A stretch of 39,929 nucleotides of DNA, from assembly GCA_030150045.1 (NCBI GenBank), contig JASLGM010000023.1, forward strand, positions 1 to 39,929. Direction: 5' to 3'. The stretch is from Taishania sp. GTDB taxonomy: Bacteria > Bacteroidota > Bacteroidia > Flavobacteriales_D > Crocinitomicaceae. This document shows positions 8,297-17,142 of this stretch, in pieces. The notes under the pieces were generated by a model. The model was not told the origin of the DNA and did not search any database. It was given only the letters and a program-made list of their open reading frames with translations. A program made the translations under genes and the position numbers. The number at the start of each line of letters is the position of its first letter. Within the stretch, counting starts at the first letter, position 1.

Positions 8297-9799
8297 ATGT
8301 CGGTGATTAAAGGTAAAATAGCACAGGTAATTGGTCCTGTAGTAGATGTTAGCTTCGATAAAGGAGTCGAGCTTCCGAAGATTTATGACGCACTTGAGGT
8401 TCGTAAAAAAGACGGGACTCGCGTAGTACTTGAGGTTCAGTCACACGTAGGAGAAAGTTCTGTACGTGCAATTTCTATGGACTCAACGGATGGATTTACA
8501 AGAGGATTGGAAGTTGTTGGATTAGGTTCAGCAATCAAAATGCCAATTGGAGATGCAATCCGTGGACGCGTTTTTAACGTTGTCGGAGAGGCAATTGATG
8601 GAATTCAAGAGGTTAGCAATGAAAATGGTTTACCCATTCACCGCGAAGCGCCAAGATTTGAGGATTTGTCAACAGCAACAGAAGTGTTGTTAACAGGTAT
8701 CAAAGTGATTGACTTGATTGAGCCTTATGCAAAAGGAGGTAAGATTGGTCTTTTCGGAGGTGCAGGTGTTGGTAAAACAGTATTGATTCAAGAGTTGATC
8801 AACAACATTGCAAAAGGACACGGAGGATTGTCTGTATTTGCGGGAGTTGGTGAGCGTACACGTGAAGGAAATGACTTAATGCGTGAGATGTTAGAGTCTG
8901 GCATTATTAAATATGGTGACGATTTCATGCACTCTATGGAAAATGGAGGATGGGATTTGTCAAAAGTTGATTTGAATGAGATGAAAGAGTCTAAGGCTAC
9001 TTTCGTATTCGGACAGATGAATGAGCCTCCTGGAGCGCGTGCTCGTGTAGCTTTGTCAGGTTTGACATTGGCTGAGTACTACCGTGACGGAGAAGGTGAT
9101 GGACAAGGACGTGATATTTTATTCTTCGTGGATAATATCTTCCGTTTTACGCAAGCAGGATCTGAGGTTTCGGCTTTATTAGGTCGTATGCCATCAGCAG
9201 TAGGTTACCAACCAACGTTGGCTACAGAGATGGGAGCGATGCAAGAGCGTATTACATCAACAAAGAACGGGTCAATTACATCTGTACAGGCGGTTTACGT
9301 TCCTGCGGATGACTTAACGGATCCAGCGCCAGCGAATACGTTTGCTCACTTAGATGCAACAACAGTATTGTCACGTAAAATTGCTGAGTTAGGAATTTAC
9401 CCTGCGGTAGATCCATTGGATTCTACTTCTCGTATCTTGACGCCAGAAATCGTAGGTGATGAGCATTATGATTGTGCACAAAGAGTTAAAATTACATTAC
9501 AACGTTATAAAGAACTTCAAGATATTATCGCCATCTTAGGTATGGATGAGTTGTCTGAAGAAGATAAATTAGTGGTTCACCGTGCACGTCGTGTACAACG
9601 TTTCTTGTCTCAACCGTTCCACGTAGCGGAGCAGTTTACAGGTATCCCAGGAGTATTGGTAGATATCAAAGAAACGATCACAGCATTCAATGACATTCTT
9701 GATGGGAAATACGACAAGTATCCAGAGGCAGCTTTCAACTTGAAAGGTGGTATCCAAGATGTTATTGAGGCAGGTGAAAAAATGTTGACGGAAGCATAA
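8297..9799 (+). CDS. atpD: F1 ATP synthase subunit beta
   Basis: 500 residues. The catalytic P-loop GGAGVGKT is at 154-161, followed by GVGERTREGNDL, the Walker B region DILFFVDNIFRFTQAGSEVSALLGRMPSAVGYQPTL (described by its position near 270-305), and the C-terminal DELSEEDK segment (DELSEED motif). It carries the catalytic nucleotide sites of F1F0 ATP synthase at the inner membrane. It is followed 22 bases later by atpC. The other F1F0 genes are not in the window, so this organism has the beta-epsilon pair split from the main operon, as in many Bacteroidota. Confidence 0.98.
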   Translation: MSVIKGKIAQVIGPVVDVSFDKGVELPKIYDALEVRKKDGTRVVLEVQSHVGESSVRAISMDSTDGFTRGLEVVGLGSAIKMPIGDAIRGRVFNVVGEAIDGIQEVSNENGLPIHREAPRFEDLSTATEVLLTGIKVIDLIEPYAKGGKIGLFGGAGVGKTVLIQELINNIAKGHGGLSVFAGVGERTREGNDLMREMLESGIIKYGDDFMHSMENGGWDLSKVDLNEMKESKATFVFGQMNEPPGARARVALSGLTLAEYYRDGEGDGQGRDILFFVDNIFRFTQAGSEVSALLGRMPSAVGYQPTLATEMGAMQERITSTKNGSITSVQAVYVPADDLTDPAPANTFAHLDATTVLSRKIAELGIYPAVDPLDSTSRILTPEIVGDEHYDCAQRVKITLQRYKELQDIIAILGMDELSEEDKLVVHRARRVQRFLSQPFHVAEQFTGIPGVLVDIKETITAFNDILDGKYDKYPEAAFNLKGGIQDVIEAGEKMLTEA

Positions 9800-9821
9800 T
9801 CATTAGCATAAAAAGTAAGCA

Positions 9822-10112
9822 ATGCAGTTAGAAATTATTACTCCAGAAGCTCAAGTGTTTGCAGGTAAAGCGGATGCGGTGCAATTACCAGGTTTAGATG
9901 GTTTATTCCAAATCTTAAATGGTCACGCTCCTATCATCACTGCACTTGGAAAAGGAGTTGTTAAAGTGGATTTACCTACTGCGTTTGTAGCAACTGAAAA
10001 AACCAATTCACTAGTTGAAGTGGATGCTAAGGACGCGAAGGTCATCCGTGTTAATATTAACGGTGGTGTTATTGAAGTGAATGACGAAAAAATCATTATA
10101 CTTGCTGAATAA
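9822..10112 (+). CDS. atpC: F1 ATP synthase subunit epsilon, short form
   Basis: 96 residues, containing only the N-terminal beta-sandwich: LEIITPEAQVFAGKADAVQLPGLDGLFQILNGHAPI is the classic start of the family (positions 3-38). The C-terminal helical hairpin present in the ~135-residue E. coli protein, which inhibits ATP hydrolysis, is absent. Epsilon sits on the rotor stalk with gamma and couples rotation to catalysis. It is co-transcribed with atpD and ends before a strong hairpin terminator. The short form appears to be a lineage trait rather than a truncation, since the gene ends cleanly. Confidence 0.93.
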   Translation: MQLEIITPEAQVFAGKADAVQLPGLDGLFQILNGHAPIITALGKGVVKVDLPTAFVATEKTNSLVEVDAKDAKVIRVNINGGVIEVNDEKIIILAE

Positions 10113-10130
10113 CCCCAATAAATAAATGAC

Positions 10131-10164
10131 AAGAGGGATTTGGGTAACCAATCCCTCTTTTTTT
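10131..10164 (+). terminator. Rho-independent terminator after atpC
   Basis: AAGAGGGATT (10131-10140) pairs with AATCCCTCTT (10150-10159) around a nine-base loop and is followed by a T run. Confidence 0.85.
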
Positions 10165-10176
10165 GTTAAGTATGAT

Positions 10177-10184
10177 TATGTTTG
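10177..10184 (+). promoter_or_regulatory. Candidate -7 box for the uppS-bamA operon
   Basis: TATGTTTG matches TAnnTTTG just after the atpC terminator and 45 bases before the uppS ATG. No well-placed -33 box is visible. Confidence 0.4.
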
Positions 10185-10228
10185 ATTTTCTTAAATTTTA
10201 AGACAAGAAAAAATAAAAGAAACGTAAA

Positions 10229-10966
10229 ATGGATATCTCTAAAATTGATCTTAATAATGTTCCCCAACATATCGCTATTATTATGGATGGCAATGGACGA
10301 TGGGCAAAACAGCAAGGCGAAATGCGCTTGTATGGTCATAATTTTGGAGTAGAATCTGTGCGTAAAGTTTTAAAAGCTGCACAGGAATTAAAGGTCCAGT
10401 ACTTAACCCTTTATGCTTTTTCTACAGAAAATTGGAACCGACCAAAAGAAGAGGTAGATGGCTTAATGGAATTACTTGTCAATACCATAGCAGGCGAGGT
10501 AGAAGAGTTACATAAATCTGGTGTACGCCTAAAAACCATTGGAAATACAAAAGGTTTACCTAACTCTTGCCAACTGGAACTACAAGAGGCCATAAAAAAA
10601 ACAAAAGACAATACAACAATTACATTGGTTTTAGCGTTAAACTACAGTTCGCGGTGGGAAATATTAAATGCCGTGAATGAAATTGTGGCAGACGTGAAAA
10701 ACAATAACCTTACAGATAAAGAAGTATCAGAAGAAATCTTTGAAAGCTATCTGACTACAAAAGAAATACCTGATCCAGAATTATTGATTAGAACGAGTGG
10801 AGAATATCGCCTAAGTAATTTTCTTTTATGGCAGTCTGCATACACTGAATTCTTTTTCACTCCGGTGCTTTGGCCCGACTTTACTGAGAAACAACTTTTT
10901 GAAGCTGTTTACGATTATCAAAATCGTGAACGCCGTTTCGGGATGGTTTCCGAACAATTAATATGA
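10229..10966 (+). CDS. uppS: Undecaprenyl diphosphate synthase
   Basis: 245 residues, normal for cis-prenyltransferases. The catalytic aspartate is D20 in IIMDGNGRWAK. Further motifs are YAFSTENWNRP, LALNYSSRWEI and the C-terminal RTSGEYRLSNFLLWQSAYTE, which binds isopentenyl diphosphate. The enzyme adds eight isoprene units to farnesyl diphosphate at the membrane to make the C55 carrier lipid precursor for peptidoglycan and O-antigen. Its stop is four bases before the bamA ATG, which points to one operon for envelope building. Confidence 0.96.
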   Translation: MDISKIDLNNVPQHIAIIMDGNGRWAKQQGEMRLYGHNFGVESVRKVLKAAQELKVQYLTLYAFSTENWNRPKEEVDGLMELLVNTIAGEVEELHKSGVRLKTIGNTKGLPNSCQLELQEAIKKTKDNTTITLVLALNYSSRWEILNAVNEIVADVKNNNLTDKEVSEEIFESYLTTKEIPDPELLIRTSGEYRLSNFLLWQSAYTEFFFTPVLWPDFTEKQLFEAVYDYQNRERRFGMVSEQLI

Positions 10967-10970
10967 TACT

Positions 10971-13589
10971 ATGAAAAACGCTATATTTTGCACTCTTCTT
11001 TGGAGTGTGTTAACGTTTACTACTTTTGGACAAATTTCTATTGGTGAAACGACAGAAATTCAAGATTCGACTCAGCTTTTTACAACTGAAGATATTGAAA
11101 TTGATTATCAAAATCCACAAGAATATACTATCGGACCTATCCATATTGCTGGAGGGGAAGGATATGATCAGAATGCCATTAAACTTGTTTCTGGATTAAG
11201 AGCAGGACAGAAAATTGTTATTCCTGGTAATGCTCTTTCTGATGCGATAAAAAGTTTATGGAAGGAAGAACTTTTCTCAGATGTACAGATTTATGTAGAC
11301 CGCGTAATGGCTGGTGTAGTTTACTTAACGATAGACGTAACTCCTAGACCTAAATTGGCTAAATATAAATTTGAAGGTGTAAAAAAGCGTGAAGCCGATA
11401 AGATTCGAGAGCAAATTAATCTTTTCACGGGAAAGACTATTTCTGAAAATATTTTATTTACAACACGCCAAAAAGTAATAGGTTACTATAGAGAAGAAGG
11501 ATTTTACAATGTAAAAGTTGATATCCAAAGAAAACCAGATGATATGATGATCAATTCGGAGGTTTTCGTGATCAATGTAGATAAAGGAAAAAAGGTCGGC
11601 ATCAAGGAAATAGTTTTCCACGGTAACGAAAACGTAAAGGATGGAAAGTTGAAACGTTCCATGAAGGATACAAAACAAAAATCAATTATTCGATTCTTTA
11701 AAAAATCAAAATTCTCGGAATCTGCTTTCGCTAGGGATAAAGCTGCCATAATTACAAAATTAAATACTGTAGGTTTAAGAGATGCAAAGATTATAAAGGA
11801 TTCTGTGTATATGATTAATCCAAAAAATATGGTCATTGATATCTTTTTGGATGAAGGAGACAAATATTATTTTGGAGATATCACTTGGGTTGGGAATACG
11901 AAATTTCGATCTTCTTATTTAGATACGATTCTAGGAATTAAACCTGGTGACATTTATAACAAAGAACTTTTAGAAACGCGCGTTAAAATGAGTCAAGATG
12001 GACGTGATATTTCTTCTTTGTACATGGATAGAGGTTATTTGTTCTTTGACATTAATCCGGTTGAAACAGACATGACGGATAACAAGATCAGTTATGAAAT
12101 GCGTATTCGTGAAGGGAAAGAAGCTCGAGTTGGTAAAGTCATCATTAAAGGTAATACGAAAACGAATGACCACGTAATACTTCGTGAAATACGGACAAAA
12201 CCTGGAGATCTCTTTTCTCGAAATGATATTATTCGAACACAGCGTGAATTGTCACAGCTGGGGTATTTCAATGACCAATCTTTTCAAGTGAATCCAATTC
12301 CAGATCCACAAAGAGGAACAGTTGATATTGAGTATGTTGTAGAAGAGAAGTCATCTGATCAAATTGAGTTGTCTGGTGGTTACGGTGGGCAGAACATTTA
12401 TAACAATAACAAGCCAGTTATCATGTTAACAGTGGGAGTCGTGTTTAATAATTTCTCTTTACGTAACATGTTTAAATCTGGGGCTTGGTCACCACTCCCC
12501 GCAGGAGATGGTCAACGCCTTTCTGTACGTGGACAAACGAATGGGAAATTCTATCAAGCTTATAACTTTTCATTTACAGAGCCCTGGTTAGGAGGTAAAA
12601 AGCCAACTTCGTTGACGGTATACGGTACACACCAATTGATTGGTAATGGTATGCGTAAATCTGCGGATAATTATGGTGGAGTTGCTATTTCTGGAGGTGG
12701 AGTTGCTATCGGAAGACGACTTAAATTTCCAGATGATTATTTCTCTGAATCTTGGGAGCTATCTTATCAATATTATGATGTGAACCAAAGAACAACGATG
12801 TACTTACCATTTGATGGTGTAGAAAAAGGATATTCAAATGATATATCCTTGAAATATACAATTCAAAGAAATTCTATTTCTTCACCAATCTATCCTCAAT
12901 CAGGAAGTGTATTGTCGTTATCAGCGAAATCAACTTTACCTTATTCAGCTTTGAATAAGAATACCGATTACGCAAACATGTCTCCTAACGAGCGTTACAA
13001 ATACTTAGAATACTTTAAAATTAAGGCATCAGCAGAATGGTTCTTCCCATTAACTAAAGATGGTAAATTAGTTCTTCGTACACGTGTCGGTTTAGGATAT
13101 ATGGGAGGATACTCTAAAGAAAAAGGTGTGAGTCCATTTGACCGTTTTTATATGGGGGGATCTGGATTGACAGGAATGGGATCAATTGGTGGACGTGAGA
13201 TTCTTTCGCTTAGAGGTTATGATGATGCCGTTATTTCTTCTCGTGTAGGAGATCCTATTGCTGCAAAATATACAATGGAATTACGCTACCCAATTTCTTT
13301 GAATCCGTCAGCAACTTTCTATGTGCTAGCCTTTGCTGAAGCAGGAAATACATATCCAAACTTTAGAAATTTCAATCCACTTAATGTAAAAAAATCAGCA
13401 GGTGTAGGACTTAGAGTTTTCCTACCTATGTTTGGTATGTTAGGGGTTGATTACGGATGGGGCTTTGATCGCCTAGACAGCTGGGCTTATGGGAATCCAG
13501 AGTACAACAAAATTAATCAGTCTATCATGGACAAAGGATTTTACGGTAAGTTTACCTTTACGATTGGAATGAATATTGGAGATTTATAA
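10971..13589 (+). CDS. bamA: BamA outer-membrane protein assembly factor
   Basis: 872 residues. A signal peptide ends near TFGQ (about residue 21). POTRA repeats fill roughly residues 50-440, seen as repeated beta-alpha units such as PRPKLAKYKFEGVKKREADKI, VGIKEIVFHGNENV and ARVGKVIIKGNTKTND. The C-terminal half is the 16-strand barrel, with the conserved lid-lock segment GLRVFLPMFGMLGVDYGWGFD near the end. BamA inserts barrel proteins into the outer membrane. The C-terminus is a leucine (NIGDL), not the aromatic residue usual in Proteobacteria. Downstream lie two periplasmic chaperone genes of the same pathway. Confidence 0.96.
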   Translation: MKNAIFCTLLWSVLTFTTFGQISIGETTEIQDSTQLFTTEDIEIDYQNPQEYTIGPIHIAGGEGYDQNAIKLVSGLRAGQKIVIPGNALSDAIKSLWKEELFSDVQIYVDRVMAGVVYLTIDVTPRPKLAKYKFEGVKKREADKIREQINLFTGKTISENILFTTRQKVIGYYREEGFYNVKVDIQRKPDDMMINSEVFVINVDKGKKVGIKEIVFHGNENVKDGKLKRSMKDTKQKSIIRFFKKSKFSESAFARDKAAIITKLNTVGLRDAKIIKDSVYMINPKNMVIDIFLDEGDKYYFGDITWVGNTKFRSSYLDTILGIKPGDIYNKELLETRVKMSQDGRDISSLYMDRGYLFFDINPVETDMTDNKISYEMRIREGKEARVGKVIIKGNTKTNDHVILREIRTKPGDLFSRNDIIRTQRELSQLGYFNDQSFQVNPIPDPQRGTVDIEYVVEEKSSDQIELSGGYGGQNIYNNNKPVIMLTVGVVFNNFSLRNMFKSGAWSPLPAGDGQRLSVRGQTNGKFYQAYNFSFTEPWLGGKKPTSLTVYGTHQLIGNGMRKSADNYGGVAISGGGVAIGRRLKFPDDYFSESWELSYQYYDVNQRTTMYLPFDGVEKGYSNDISLKYTIQRNSISSPIYPQSGSVLSLSAKSTLPYSALNKNTDYANMSPNERYKYLEYFKIKASAEWFFPLTKDGKLVLRTRVGLGYMGGYSKEKGVSPFDRFYMGGSGLTGMGSIGGREILSLRGYDDAVISSRVGDPIAAKYTMELRYPISLNPSATFYVLAFAEAGNTYPNFRNFNPLNVKKSAGVGLRVFLPMFGMLGVDYGWGFDRLDSWAYGNPEYNKINQSIMDKGFYGKFTFTIGMNIGDL

Positions 13590-13632
13590 TAAATGAGATG
13601 TTTTTCGTTTATTTGTATGGAATAATTAAGTT

Positions 13633-14154
13633 ATGAAAATTATGAAACACTTTCTTTTATATGTTATTGTTTTTCTTTTTGGCACAGGTTTTGCCTACAG
13701 TCAAAAGTATGGTTATATAGACTCTGACTATATCTTAAATAAAATGCCCGACTACACAGATGCTAAAGCTCAATTGGATCGCTTAGCTGAACGTTGGACA
13801 AAAGAGATGGAAGATAGATATGAGGTCATAAAAAAGAAAAGAGACAACTATAACCGTGAAGAAGTTCTTTTACCGAACGAGGAGAAGACAAAACGTTTAG
13901 AAGAGATTAAACAAATGGAACAAGATGCAATGGAAATGCAGAAGACGCGTTTTGGTGTGCAAGGTGATTATTTCCAAAAAAGACAAGAATTAATCAAACC
14001 TATCCAGGATAAAGTTTTTGATGCAATGCAACAAGTTGCCTCTAGGAAGAATTTTAGTTTTATCTTTGATAAAGCAAATCAAAGTAATTTGGTGTACGCT
14101 GATGGTAAATTTGACCTAAGCGACGATGTAATCAGAGAACTTGGAGTTAAATAA
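13633..14154 (+). CDS. OmpH/Skp-family periplasmic chaperone, first copy
   Basis: 173 residues with a signal peptide ending around FAYSQ. The mature N-terminus KYGYIDSDYILNKMPDY matches the OmpH/Skp start (YVDS..IL..MP). Residues ~45-130 form a long charged coiled coil rich in K, E, R and Q, as in the tentacles of the Skp trimer, and the end returns to beta strand (FSFIFDKANQSNLVYADGKFD). It should hold unfolded outer-membrane proteins between Sec and BamA. ATG at 13633 is used; 13642 is also possible. It lies 44 bases after bamA and 26 before the second copy. Confidence 0.9.
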   Translation: MKIMKHFLLYVIVFLFGTGFAYSQKYGYIDSDYILNKMPDYTDAKAQLDRLAERWTKEMEDRYEVIKKKRDNYNREEVLLPNEEKTKRLEEIKQMEQDAMEMQKTRFGVQGDYFQKRQELIKPIQDKVFDAMQQVASRKNFSFIFDKANQSNLVYADGKFDLSDDVIRELGVK

Positions 14155-14179
14155 TACAAACTAAATTAAATTACGAAGA

Positions 14180-14677
14180 ATGAAAAAAGTGTTAGCAGCC
14201 TTAATGATGGTGTTGAGCTTTGGAGCAATGGCTCAAGTGAAAGTTGGATTTGTGGATACACAACGTTTATTGGATACGATGCCATCTAGAAAAGTAGCTA
14301 TCGTTCAATTCCAAGAACATGAAAAAAGTTTAAGAGAAGAGTTAACTGCAATGACAACTGATTTGCAAAAAATGTACGAAGATTATGAGAAAAAATCTTC
14401 TGATATGACTCCAGTGTTGCGTCAACATGCTGAGAAAAAAATAATGGATAAGCAAAGAGCTTTAGAAGAGCGTCAAGAATCTGTACAAGAAGAGTTACAA
14501 GCTTACGGTGAAGAGTTGAACAAACCAATTCTTGACAAAGTGAAAAAAGCAATTGGTATTATCTCTGATCGTCAAAAATTATCAATGGTTGTTGACGTAA
14601 CTTCAACACTCTATTTTGCACCTGAAATGAACATTACAAATGCAGTAGCAGTTGAATTATTGAAATTAGACAAATAA
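14180..14677 (+). CDS. OmpH/Skp-family periplasmic chaperone, second copy
   Basis: 165 residues. The signal peptide MKKVLAALMMVLSFGAMAQ leads into VKVGFVDTQRLLDTMPSRK, the OmpH/Skp core, with a central coiled coil and the final strand LSMVVDVTSTLYFAPEMNITNAV. It is a tandem paralogue of the preceding gene. Tandem ompH genes after bamA are usual in Bacteroidota and the two may form separate or mixed trimers. It is the last gene before a strong hairpin terminator. Confidence 0.92.
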   Translation: MKKVLAALMMVLSFGAMAQVKVGFVDTQRLLDTMPSRKVAIVQFQEHEKSLREELTAMTTDLQKMYEDYEKKSSDMTPVLRQHAEKKIMDKQRALEERQESVQEELQAYGEELNKPILDKVKKAIGIISDRQKLSMVVDVTSTLYFAPEMNITNAVAVELLKLDK

Positions 14678-14696
14678 TATTTCTTATTAATATCTT

Positions 14697-14729
14697 AAAA
14701 AACCGCAAGAGTTATCTTGCGGTTTTTTT
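14697..14729 (+). terminator. Terminator after the bamA-ompH operon
   Basis: AACCGCAAGA (14701-14710) and TCTTGCGGTT (14715-14724) form a perfect ten-base stem with a GTTA loop, flanked by A and T runs. Confidence 0.92.
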
Positions 14730-14742
14730 GTTATTTTGCATT

Positions 14743-15561
14743 ATGAAAATGAAACAAGCTATTGGTGTATTTGATTCTGGATACGGCGGACTTACGATAT
14801 TAAAAGCTATTCGTGAGCGGTTACCTCAATACGATTTCATTTATTTTGGTGATAATAAACGCGCTCCTTATGGTAATCGTCCATATGAGGAAGTATATCG
14901 TTTCACCAAAGAAGCTGTGCAGTTTCTCTTTGATCATGGATGCCCATTGGTTATTCTTGCTTGTAACACAGCATCTGCGAAAGCATTAAGATCTATACAG
15001 CAAAACGATTTAAAAATAATAGCTCCAAAGAATCGCATTTTAGGTGTAATTCGACCAAGCGCAGAAGCAATGGGTGAATGGACCATTAGTAAGCATATAG
15101 GATTGCTTGCAACGCATGGTACAGTAAGTTCAAATTCTTACGCATTAGAACTGAAAAAGTTTTTCCCAGATGTTAAATTGACACAGTTGGCCTGCCCTAA
15201 ATGGGTTCCTATGATTGAAAATGGGACAATACATTCTCCATTAGGGACTAAAGTTATTAAAGAAAGCGTAGAACATTTACTTGAAATGGACCCATGTATT
15301 GACACTTTAGTGCTAGGGTGTACGCATTACCCTATTATTCAAGAAGAGGTACAGAAAGCCGCAGGAAATGACGTTAAAGTGATTTCTCAGGGGGAGGTAG
15401 TCGCAGATCGTTTAGTTGATTACTTGAAACGACATCCAGAAATGGAAACGCGCCTGACGAAAGATGGAATCCTTGATGTACTAACTTCTGGAAATGCGAC
15501 TGTATTTGAAGAGCAAGCTGAACGACTTTTACAAATGAAATTTGAGGTGAAAACGATTTAA
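14743..15561 (+). CDS. murI: Glutamate racemase
   Basis: 272 residues from ATG 14743; ATG 14749 is equally possible, and TTG 14728 lies inside the T tract of the preceding terminator, so it is rejected. The N-terminal GVFDSGYGGLT motif, the first catalytic cysteine C74 (ACNTASA) and the second C193 (LGCTHYP) are all present. The enzyme converts L- to D-glutamate for peptidoglycan. The gene ends in TAA at 15559-15561, sharing TTAA with the stop codon of the convergent haemoglobin gene, so no terminator can separate the two. Confidence 0.96.
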   Translation: MKMKQAIGVFDSGYGGLTILKAIRERLPQYDFIYFGDNKRAPYGNRPYEEVYRFTKEAVQFLFDHGCPLVILACNTASAKALRSIQQNDLKIIAPKNRILGVIRPSAEAMGEWTISKHIGLLATHGTVSSNSYALELKKFFPDVKLTQLACPKWVPMIENGTIHSPLGTKVIKESVEHLLEMDPCIDTLVLGCTHYPIIQEEVQKAAGNDVKVISQGEVVADRLVDYLKRHPEMETRLTKDGILDVLTSGNATVFEEQAERLLQMKFEVKTI

Positions 15562-15920
15562 TCTTTTTTCCCTTTTTCAAGTTTTGCATTTACACTCCAT
15601 GCAATAACCCTCGCTCTTTGTTTAGCAAGATTTACTTTTTCACCTCTAAACAGTTCCTCAATGGTTTCATCAAACAACATTAACCATCTTTCAAAATGTT
15701 CGTTTTTTAGAGGCATATGTATGTGTTTCTGGGTCACATCTGTTTTGTAACCAGTTTCATCAAGTAATACAAAGGCCCAAAAATCAACCATCTTCGGTTT
15801 GTGTAAACTAAAATTAATTCGTTCGAAAAAAGGGCCAATTTCAAGATCCGTTAATACACGATCATAAAATTGATCCACTAAAAGAGTTAGATCTTCTCTA
15901 TTTTGAATGTCTATCTTCAT
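15558..15920 (-). CDS. Group III truncated haemoglobin
   Basis: 120 residues from ATG 15920. An in-frame ATG at 15980 would place 20 unconserved residues inside the preceding gene. The proximal haem ligand is H75 in NEHFERWLMLF, preceded by HIHMPL, a pattern typical of group III (Campylobacter Ctb-like) globins, with tyrosine Y19 at the B10 position and the FWAFVL segment. Such proteins bind O2 or NO and may detoxify NO or peroxide; the exact function is unknown. Its start overlaps the 3' end of the gamma-carbonic anhydrase gene by 23 bases, so translation is probably coupled. Confidence 0.9.
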   Translation of the reverse strand: MKIDIQNREDLTLLVDQFYDRVLTDLEIGPFFERINFSLHKPKMVDFWAFVLLDETGYKTDVTQKHIHMPLKNEHFERWLMLFDETIEELFRGEKVNLAKQRARVIAWSVNAKLEKGKKD

Positions 15921-16431
15921 CTTTAAACCAACTTGAGTATAGTACATAGTTATTCGCAATACGCTGAACTTCGCCAGCAAATAATTCAGGACTTAAAGAT
16001 TTCACTTTTTTAGCGGGAACACCAGCATAAATACTCCAAGACTCAACTTTTGTGCCTTCAAGTAAGATGGCACCAGCAGCAATAATTACATTTGATTCGA
16101 TGTAGCAGTTGTCCATCACAATTGCTCCCATTCCTATAAGAACATTGTCTTCGACTGTACAACCATGTACTAATGCATTATGACCTATTGAAACATTATT
16201 TCCTAATATTGTTTTTGTTTTTTCGTATGTAGCGTGAATCACAGCACCATCTTGTACATTCACTTTGTTCCCCATCTTTATACTATTCACATCTCCACGA
16301 ATAACTGCATTGAACCAAACGGAGCATTGATCACCCATTTCAACATCTCCTACAATGGTTGCATTCTCAGCGAACCAACAGTCTTGTCCATTTTTTGGCT
16401 CAAAACCCCTACATTTTTTGATAAGTGCCAT
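15898..16431 (-). CDS. Gamma-class carbonic anhydrase-like hexapeptide protein (YrdA family)
   Basis: 177 residues of left-handed beta-helix made of [IV]-G-x4 hexapeptide turns (IVGDVEMGD, ILGNNVSIGHNALVHGC, VLIGMGAIV). The three zinc histidines H66, H84 and H89 keep the H-x17-H-x4-H spacing of Cam-type enzymes, and R45, D47 and Q60 sit at the structural positions of the family. The acidic loop of archaeal Cam is absent, as in YrdA/CamH. It probably hydrates CO2, though some relatives are inactive as isolated. It is co-transcribed with the haemoglobin gene. A hairpin at 16451-16481 separates it from the beta-class enzyme. Confidence 0.88.
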   Translation of the reverse strand: MALIKKCRGFEPKNGQDCWFAENATIVGDVEMGDQCSVWFNAVIRGDVNSIKMGNKVNVQDGAVIHATYEKTKTILGNNVSIGHNALVHGCTVEDNVLIGMGAIVMDNCYIESNVIIAAGAILLEGTKVESWSIYAGVPAKKVKSLSPELFAGEVQRIANNYVLYSSWFKDEDRHSK

Positions 16432-16446
16432 TTTCTTTTTTTATAA

Positions 16447-16483
16447 AAATAAACAAAGGGAGCGAATTGCTCCCTTTGTTTTA
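16447..16483 (-). terminator. Terminator after the beta-carbonic anhydrase gene
   Basis: AAACAAAGGGAGC (16451-16463) pairs perfectly with GCTCCCTTTGTTT (16469-16481) around GAATT. Read on minus, a T-rich tail follows. Confidence 0.8.
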
Positions 16484-16487
16484 GAAA

Positions 16488-17132
16488 TTACTTTGATTCC
16501 ATTCCAATTTGATACATGTTATCAAGTTGGTCAGAGTTCGTGTAATGGGTATCCATATCTCTTACTAATCCATCAGCAATAGAATATACCCATCCGTGGA
16601 TGTGGACAGACTGTCCATTTGCCCATGCATTTTGTAAAATTGAAGTTTTCGCTAAGTTTTGCACTTGCTCCTCAACATTGATTTCAACAAAGCGATTAAA
16701 ACGTTCCTCATTGTCTGAGATGCTTTCTATGTCGTATTTGCGGAAACGGTAAACATCTTTAATATGCCTGATCCAGTTGTCGATTAAGCCGACTTGTTTG
16801 TTTGTCATTGCTGTCGCAACTCCACCACAACCATAGTGGCCACACACAATAATGTGCTTAACCTTCAATACATTTACAGCGTAATCTAACACGCTTAACA
16901 TACTCATGTCTGAGTGAACAACCATATTTGCTATGTTTCTGTGAACAAATACGTCACCTGGTTTTGCACCAATAATTTCATTTGCTGGTACACGTGAGTC
17001 AGAACAACCTATCCATAAAATGGGTGGGTTTTGACCTTTTGCAAGATCAGAGAAAAAGTTTGGATCCATTTCTAATTGACGGTCCACCCATTTTCTATTA
17101 TTCTCTAATAATTGATTATATGATTTAAGCAT
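16488..17132 (-). CDS. Beta-class carbonic anhydrase
   Basis: 214 residues from ATG 17132. An earlier ATG at 17159 would overlap the SulP gene and add unconserved residues, while MLKSYNQLLENN resembles the usual family start. Zinc ligands are C43 and D45 in GCSDSRVP and H99 and C102 in CGHYGCGG. The length and the region between the motifs match the bacterial beta clade. It reversibly hydrates CO2 to bicarbonate in the cytosol. It starts eleven bases after the SulP transporter ends, so the pair probably forms one transcription unit for bicarbonate uptake and conversion. Confidence 0.96.
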   Translation of the reverse strand: MLKSYNQLLENNRKWVDRQLEMDPNFFSDLAKGQNPPILWIGCSDSRVPANEIIGAKPGDVFVHRNIANMVVHSDMSMLSVLDYAVNVLKVKHIIVCGHYGCGGVATAMTNKQVGLIDNWIRHIKDVYRFRKYDIESISDNEERFNRFVEINVEEQVQNLAKTSILQNAWANGQSVHIHGWVYSIADGLVRDMDTHYTNSDQLDNMYQIGMESK

Positions 17133-17142
17133 ATCTTTTATT

